The notes under the pieces are model-generated. The model saw only the letters and a program-made list of their open reading frames with translations, was not told where the DNA came from and made no database searches. A stretch of 9,801 bases of DNA, taken from an uncultured Clostridiaceae bacterium (lineage in GTDB: Bacteria > Bacillota > Clostridia > TANB77 > CAG-508). How positions within the stretch are numbered: the stretch's first letter is position 1; every line of letters begins with the position of its first letter. The stretch is from contig CATZDQ010000053.1 of NCBI GenBank assembly GCA_958417695.1, positions 1 through 9,801 of the forward strand. The letters run 5' to 3'. Positions 5,797 through 9,801 of the stretch are shown in pieces. A program made the translations under genes and the position numbers.

Positions 5797-6822
5797 TTAA
5801 TAGATAAACATAGCATCGCCAAAGCTAAAGAATCGATATTTTTCTTCTACTGCATGTTGATATGCCTTCATTATGTATTCTTTTCCTGCAAGTGCAGATA
5901 CTAATATAATTAAGGTAGATTCTGGTAAATGAAAATTTGTAATTAAAGCATCTATGCATTTAAAGGTATAACCTGGATAAATGAAAATACTAGTATCTCC
6001 TTCTATTTCTTTTACTATTCCTTTTTCATCTGCTACAGATTCTAGCACTCTGCAAGATGTAGTTCCTACTGCAATGACTCTTTTTCCATTTTGCTTAGCT
6101 CGGTTGATTTTTTCTGCATCTTCTGCTTTAATGTAATAATGCTCACTGTGCATATCATGCTCTTCTATATTTTCTACTTTTACTGGTCTAAAGGTACCAA
6201 TTCCTACATGTAATGTAACATTGGCTATTTCTACGCCCTTTTGTTTAATTTTTTCTAATAGTTCTTCTGTAAAGTGTAAGCCTGCTGTTGGTGCTGCAGC
6301 TGAACCTTCATATTTAGCATATACGGTTTGATAACGATTTTTATCTTGCAACGTTTCTTTAATATATGGTGGTAATGGCATTAAACCTATTTGGTCTAAA
6401 ATTTCGTTAAAAATACCTTCATATGTAAATTGTACCTTTCTACTGCCACCTTCCATTTTATCTAGAATCTCTGCTTTTAAAAGTCCATTACCAAAATCCA
6501 CTTTAGCACCTGGTAATAATTTTTTACCTGGATTTACCATAACTTCCCATATATCCTTTTCTATACGATTTAGTAATAGAAATTCTACATGTGCTCCGGT
6601 TTGTTCTTTAATTCCATATAATCTTGCTGGAATTACCTTGGTATTATTTCTAACTAAGCAATCTCCTGGTTCTAAATAATCTATAATATCTTTAAAAACT
6701 TTATCTTCTATGGTTTGCTTTGTTCGATTTAATAACATTAATCTAGAAGCATCCCTGTTTTCAATTGGTACTTGTGCAATTAATTCTTTTGGTAATTCAT
6801 AATTAAAATCTGATACTTTCAT
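5797..6822 (-). CDS. queA: S-adenosylmethionine:tRNA ribosyltransferase-isomerase
   Basis: Full-length 341-residue QueA, the cytoplasmic enzyme that transfers and isomerises the ribosyl part of S-adenosylmethionine onto preQ1 in tRNA to make epoxyqueuosine. Family motifs are present in order: DASRLMLLNR (24-33), PLPPYI (149-154), YQTVYAKYEGSAAAPTAGLHFT (164-185), LHVGIGTFRPV (204-214), HSEHYY (225-230), VGTTSCRVLE (252-261), ALITNFHLPESTL (292-304) and RFFSFGDAMFI (330-340). GGAAGGA precedes the ATG at 6822. The upstream HEFLH-encoding frame ends 17 nt away, so they share a transcript. It acts directly after Tgt, encoded two genes downstream. The last codon abuts the outer edge of the RAYT inverted repeat, so the insertion left queA intact. 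Confidence 0.99.
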   Translation of the reverse strand: MKVSDFNYELPKELIAQVPIENRDASRLMLLNRTKQTIEDKVFKDIIDYLEPGDCLVRNNTKVIPARLYGIKEQTGAHVEFLLLNRIEKDIWEVMVNPGKKLLPGAKVDFGNGLLKAEILDKMEGGSRKVQFTYEGIFNEILDQIGLMPLPPYIKETLQDKNRYQTVYAKYEGSAAAPTAGLHFTEELLEKIKQKGVEIANVTLHVGIGTFRPVKVENIEEHDMHSEHYYIKAEDAEKINRAKQNGKRVIAVGTTSCRVLESVADEKGIVKEIEGDTSIFIYPGYTFKCIDALITNFHLPESTLIILVSALAGKEYIMKAYQHAVEEKYRFFSFGDAMFIY

Positions 6823-6839
6823 TTTGATTCCTTCCTTTA

Positions 6840-7298
6840 TTAGCTCATTTCTGTTTTTCCCTGAAACATAAGTATAACTCGTTTTATCATAATTTGTATT
6901 TCTTCTATTAAATTTTGTGGTTCTTTAAAGTAGTCTAAGTTATGTGCTATTTCAAAGTCCACTGGTTGTACCGGTTTTTTTCTATAAATTTCTTTTGGCA
7001 AACCTACTTTTCCACTATTCGCTTTGATGTTTTGGTTCATATAATCTTGATACCAAACTCTTAAACCGATTAACTTTTGTGAAGAATATCCATATTTTTC
7101 ATTATCATGTAATTGAGGAATTGTATAATTATATTCTTGTGCATTTCTTTCCAAAGTATGTAGGAATTCATGTACAAACACCTCTTCTGGAAAGTTATTG
7201 ACGCGATAATCGTATTTGTACACATAACTTGTATCATCATCTGGAAGTCGAATATTCGAATATCCAATATTTCTATAAGCCATGGAACCGAAGACCAA
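6840..7298 (-). CDS. C-terminal part of a frame-split HEXXH metallopeptidase-like protein
   Basis: This frame encodes the C-terminal ~150 residues of a protein whose N-terminal part lies in the preceding frame (7273-8211). It carries VFVHEFLHTLER, with H43-E44-x-x-H47, the zinc ligands and catalytic Glu of an HEXXH metallopeptidase. LHD 17 residues after the second His (H64/D65) is a candidate for the third ligand. The family is not recognised. The apparent start at 7298 is a TTG without a Shine-Dalgarno site, so independent translation is unlikely. Reading GSMAYRNIGYSNIRLP directly after DWIGL of the other frame gives a smooth protein of about 456 residues. The gene ends 17 nt before queA. 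It may be a true pseudogene, a sequencing error, or a product of +1 frameshifting. Confidence 0.65.
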   Translation of the reverse strand: MVFGSMAYRNIGYSNIRLPDDDTSYVYKYDYRVNNFPEEVFVHEFLHTLERNAQEYNYTIPQLHDNEKYGYSSQKLIGLRVWYQDYMNQNIKANSGKVGLPKEIYRKKPVQPVDFEIAHNLDYFKEPQNLIEEIQIMIKRVILMFQGKTEMS

Positions 7299-8211
7299 TC
7301 CAGTCGGTTGTAATTTCTTGGGATTGTTTGTTAATATCCCCTGTTCGAAGAGCTACAAAAATATGGTCATATTTTCCTTCTTCTACATAAGGTTTTAATA
7401 CCTCTTCAATATCACTTGGTGAAACATAATAGCCATTTTCCGTATCATAAGACATAGAGGTAATTGGTGTGTTAACTTCTACCATATCATATTGTACTTT
7501 CATTTTACCCTTTGATAAATCTTGCATAGAAGTCTGAAATCTTCTCATACACTGCTTCATATCGTCTGTATCTGTTACGGTTAATCGCAAATCAATCTTT
7601 TTATCTGTACCATTAATGTTTAAAGTAACATCTGTATGATTCATTAGCAAACATAGAAAATTCCATTCATTCGTCGTATCTTCTATACCAGATTCTATTG
7701 TAAAATCAGAGAACCATGCTGTTCCCTTCACATTATCTGCATAACTTCCTAAACGAAACTGAATAGCTACTTCTGAACGTTCTTTTGCATTAAAAAAGAA
7801 CTCTACCTTTGTCCAATCTGTAGTTCCCACTATATTATTAGACTTCTCTGTAGTCCCTGCAATACTGATATTAGCACCAGTATCTGTATTTTCATTTTTA
7901 GCTTGTACCTCTTTTGTTTTTATCATACAAGTTACTTTATAAGGTGTATTGGGTATTACCCTTATATTTTTATAAAAAGTTGCATCATTATAATCTGCAT
8001 TTTCAATTTTATAGCTATTCATCTGTGAATACTTTACTTGATTATCTCTTGTAAAATGAGAAATGCCACTTTGAAATTCCGCTTTCGTATATTCATTAAA
8101 ATTATACTTTTCATAAATGGTATAGCCAATCACTAAAGCCACAATTATGATTAGCGAAGAAATCAATCTACTAACCCATTTTTTCTTTTTCTTTTGTTCT
8201 TCCATTTGCAT
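7273..8211 (-). CDS. N-terminal part of a membrane-anchored protein with carbohydrate-binding-like domain, frame-split
   Basis: This frame gives 312 residues ending in an out-of-frame tail (RFHGL) and a TAG. Residues 1-12 are very basic and 13-32 form a membrane anchor. Residues ~44-175 look like a CBM4/9-type or galactose-binding-like beta-sandwich: YKVTCMIKTKEV, TDWTKVEFFFNA, VAIQFRLG and the closing TAWFSDFTIESG. A third region (~183-307) with WNFLCLLMNHTDVTLNING and DHIFVALRTGD leads into the HEFLH region encoded in the other frame. The predicted topology puts the domains outside the cell, consistent with a cell-surface or polysaccharide-associated enzyme, which is inference. The start at 8211 has AAGGA upstream; an ATG two codons later (8205) is an alternative. 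A strong promoter lies just upstream, making this the first gene of the queA/tgt unit. Confidence 0.75.
   Translation of the reverse strand: MQMEEQKKKKKWVSRLISSLIIIVALVIGYTIYEKYNFNEYTKAEFQSGISHFTRDNQVKYSQMNSYKIENADYNDATFYKNIRVIPNTPYKVTCMIKTKEVQAKNENTDTGANISIAGTTEKSNNIVGTTDWTKVEFFFNAKERSEVAIQFRLGSYADNVKGTAWFSDFTIESGIEDTTNEWNFLCLLMNHTDVTLNINGTDKKIDLRLTVTDTDDMKQCMRRFQTSMQDLSKGKMKVQYDMVEVNTPITSMSYDTENGYYVSPSDIEEVLKPYVEEGKYDHIFVALRTGDINKQSQEITTDWIGLRFHGL
7288..7293 (-). other. Frame break (CTT-CGG) joining the two halves of the HEFLH protein
   Basis: On the minus strand the upstream frame reads GGT CTT CGG TTC and stops at TAG 7273. Omitting the single C opposite 7290 gives GGT CTT GGT TCC ATG GCT, that is G-L-G-S-M-A, and continues the HEFLH frame without a stop. 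The frames overlap by 26 bp. CGG is a rare arginine codon here; scanning by eye I found no other in-frame CGG in these genes. A P-site CUU before a slow A-site codon is the arrangement of known +1 shifts, but a one-base sequence error or mutation explains it equally well. Confidence 0.7.
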
Positions 8212-8238
8212 AACTTCCTTTTCATTTTCTTGACTTCT

Positions 8239-8267
8239 ATTATACTTTCTTTTAAGCAGAAAAGCAA
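8239..8267 (-). promoter_or_regulatory. Sigma-A promoter of the HEFLH-protein/queA/tgt unit
   Basis: A perfect -10 TATAAT (8239-8244 on the minus strand) and a -35 TTGCTT (8262-8267, matching TTG of consensus) are spaced by 17 bp. Transcription would start near 8232, giving a ~20 nt leader containing the AAGGA before the ATG at 8211. It lies between the ileS terminator and the first gene. Nothing else is evident in the remainder of this 171-nt gap. Confidence 0.6.
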
Positions 8268-8332
8268 TACCTTGGCTTGTTTGTTCCTATTTATATCTTA
8301 TTACAAAATGCCTGTGCTTTCTTTTTTCAAGG

Positions 8333-8381
8333 AAAATATAAAAGTTGCCAAAAAGAATTCTCTTCTCTTTGACAACTTTTA
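8333..8381 (-). terminator. Intrinsic terminator of ileS
   Basis: The arms 8339-8357 and 8363-8381 form a 19-bp stem with a 5-nt loop. The two non-Watson-Crick positions (8348/8372 and 8353/8367) both become G-U pairs in minus-strand RNA, so the stem is continuous in the transcript. The stem starts 1 nt after the ileS stop codon and is followed by TATTTT. Its arms contain TTGTCA and TGGCAA, similar to the RAYT palindromes. Confidence 0.8.
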
Positions 8382-8382
8382 T

Positions 8383-9801
8383 TTATTGGATAACTTCTAC
8401 ATCTAATTGTAAGCCTTCACCATTAATGGTTGTATTGGTATAACTATCTCTTTGCATATTATAAGTGATATCCTCTGCTAATGTATCTGTTTTAATATCT
8501 GCTTCGTACTTTCTAATAATTTCTTCTAATGCCTCATTTCCAGCTACATATAAATGAATTCTATCTAATACTTCAAATCCGCTATCTTTTCTCATATTTT
8601 GTACTTTTGATAAAATTTCTCTAACATAGCCTTCTTCTCTTAGTTCTTCTGTAATATGGGTATCTAAGATAACACCTATCTCGGCTTCTCCTGCAAAAGC
8701 ATATCCTTCTTTTCCCTGCATTGTTACTAATAGATTCTGGCTATTTAGTACAATTTGTGTATCCTCAATAGTAATTATCTCTTCTCCACCATTTTGTACT
8801 TTTGTAGCTAGTTTCATTTGGTCACGTTTTGCAATTTCTGCCTTGATATTCGGAATTAATTTTCCATATGTTTTACCAAGCACTGGTAAATTTGGTTTTA
8901 TTTCAAAATTTACATATTGAGACATATCTGCACCAAGAACTACTTTTTTAATATTTAGTTCTTCTTTAACAATATCCCCATAATAGGTAGGAAGTTCCGA
9001 TACAGAAATTAACATTTCTGAAAGTGGCTGTCTATTTTTAATATTTGCTGCATTTCTAGCACTTCTTCCTAATTTTACAATTGTATAAGCTAAATCCATT
9101 TCTTCTTCTAAAGCTTTATCAATTGCCTTTTTGTCTACTTCTGGCCAGTCACATAAATGTATACTCTCTGGTGCTTTTTCATCTAATCCCACAACTAGAT
9201 TTTGGTAAATTTCCTCTGTCATAAATGGTACAAAAGGTGCTGCTACTTTACACAAAGTTACTAGCACATGATATAGTGTTGCAAACGCTGCTTTTTTATC
9301 CTCTGTCAATTCATGCGCCCAAAATCTAGCTCTATTTCTACGTACATACCAGTTAGATAATTCATCTGTAAAACTTTCTATTTGTAAAGCACTACCAATG
9401 ATATCATAATTTTCAAGCTTTTCATCTACTTCTTTTACTAATGTATTTAATTTAGAAATAATCCATTTATCCATAACATTTTCTGAAGTTATTTTTCCAA
9501 ATGTAAGTGGATTAATTTGGTCTATTTCTGCATATAACACATAGAAAGAATATACATTCCATAAAGTACTTAAAAATTTTCTTTGGGATTCTTCTACATC
9601 TTTAATAGAAAATCTAGTTGGAAGCCATGGTGCACTTGCTGTATAGAAATGCCATCTAGTTGCATCTGCACCTACAGAGTTTAATACCTCAAATGGATCT
9701 ACAACGTTTCCTAAGTGTTTGGACATTTTTAGTCCTTTACTATCTAACACATGTCCTAGCACAATACAATTTTCAAAAGCTGGCTTATCAAAAATGCAAG
9801 T
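8383..9801 (-). CDS. ileS: Isoleucyl-tRNA synthetase, C-terminal part (type II-like), cut by window edge
   Basis: The reading frame is open to the right edge, giving the last 472 residues of IleS, the class I synthetase that charges tRNA-Ile. The KMSKS loop appears as KMSKH at visible residues 25-29 (DSKGLKMSKHLGN), followed by DATRWHFYTASAPWLPTRF. The anticodon-binding helical domain begins at about 86 (DKWIISKLNTLV; NWYVRRNRARFW). After about residue 275 comes a DUF5915-like tail (LGKTYGKLIPNIKAEI; ITEELREEGYVREI). There is no C-terminal Cys zinc cluster. This tail, with no zinc finger, is characteristic of the eukaryote-like type II IleS, usually about 1,040 residues, so about 570 are outside the window. 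Type II enzymes are generally insensitive to mupirocin, but this cannot be judged without the N-terminal half. The GTG at 9762 is internal, not a start. Confidence 0.97.
   Translation of the reverse strand, partial: TCIFDKPAFENCIVLGHVLDSKGLKMSKHLGNVVDPFEVLNSVGADATRWHFYTASAPWLPTRFSIKDVEESQRKFLSTLWNVYSFYVLYAEIDQINPLTFGKITSENVMDKWIISKLNTLVKEVDEKLENYDIIGSALQIESFTDELSNWYVRRNRARFWAHELTEDKKAAFATLYHVLVTLCKVAAPFVPFMTEEIYQNLVVGLDEKAPESIHLCDWPEVDKKAIDKALEEEMDLAYTIVKLGRSARNAANIKNRQPLSEMLISVSELPTYYGDIVKEELNIKKVVLGADMSQYVNFEIKPNLPVLGKTYGKLIPNIKAEIAKRDQMKLATKVQNGGEEIITIEDTQIVLNSQNLLVTMQGKEGYAFAGEAEIGVILDTHITEELREEGYVREILSKVQNMRKDSGFEVLDRIHLYVAGNEALEEIIRKYEADIKTDTLAEDITYNMQRDSYTNTTINGEGLQLDVEVIQ

Noticed and set aside
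6823..6840. preQ1 riboswitch before queA
   Set aside because: Only 17 nt separate queA from the preceding frame; no room for an aptamer, and none was seen in the 8212-8382 leader either.
7070..7267. 65-codon minus-strand frame inside the HEFLH region
   Set aside because: It overlaps the frame that carries the HEFLH motif and has no ribosome binding site; composition is that of a shifted frame.
8194..8406. 70-codon plus-strand frame over the ileS/HEFLH-gene gap
   Set aside because: It covers a terminator and a promoter on the opposite strand and has no Shine-Dalgarno site.

Overview
The window is AT-rich, compact, and carries every recognisable gene on the minus strand. The gene content points to an anaerobic low-GC Firmicute of class Clostridia: Shine-Dalgarno sites such as GGAGG and AAGGAG, AGA-dominated arginine codons, a TIGR04086/YrzE-like membrane protein, an IleS that looks like type II, and WG-repeat and copper-amine-oxidase-like surface proteins. 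I cannot name a genus.

Read in the direction of transcription (right to left), the window holds: (1) the 3' two-thirds of ileS (8383-9801), closed by a strong intrinsic terminator right after its stop. (2) A new transcription unit with a good sigma-A type promoter (8239-8267). Its first gene encodes a membrane-anchored protein with a carbohydrate-binding-like domain and an HEFLH zinc-peptidase motif, and it is split into two frames at about 7290. It is followed by queA (5797-6822), a REP-associated tyrosine transposase (RAYT, 4947-5702), a Nudix hydrolase (4121-4888), tgt (2978-4108) and a membrane-anchored WG-repeat protein (1457-2947). The unit ends at a terminator (1383-1413). (3) A TIGR04086-type four-helix membrane protein (929-1324), then a palindromic repeat and a terminator (818-854). 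(4) An HD-domain phosphohydrolase (119-778), whose promoter overlaps that terminator, followed 38 nt later by the first 26 codons of a GTG-started membrane or secreted protein that runs off the left edge, possibly secD.

Tgt and QueA act in consecutive steps of queuosine tRNA modification: Tgt inserts preQ1 at the wobble position, and QueA converts it to epoxyqueuosine. Here the two genes are separated by the RAYT unit and the Nudix gene.

The most interesting structure is the RAYT unit. It is bounded by two inverted copies of a ~42 bp sequence (4903-4944 and 5755-5796; 36/42 identical by my alignment). Each copy contains a 29-nt imperfect palindrome, and two of the three differences between the palindromes are a compensatory base-pair change (T-A versus C-G). 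The unit fills exactly the space between the queA stop codon and the Nudix ribosome binding site. Other points of interest are the frame break in the HEFLH protein at CTT-CGG, a different small repeat at 871-919, and the partial resemblance of the ileS terminator to the RAYT palindromes. No rRNA, tRNA, CRISPR array or riboswitch was recognised, and no stretch over 300 bases lacks a gene.
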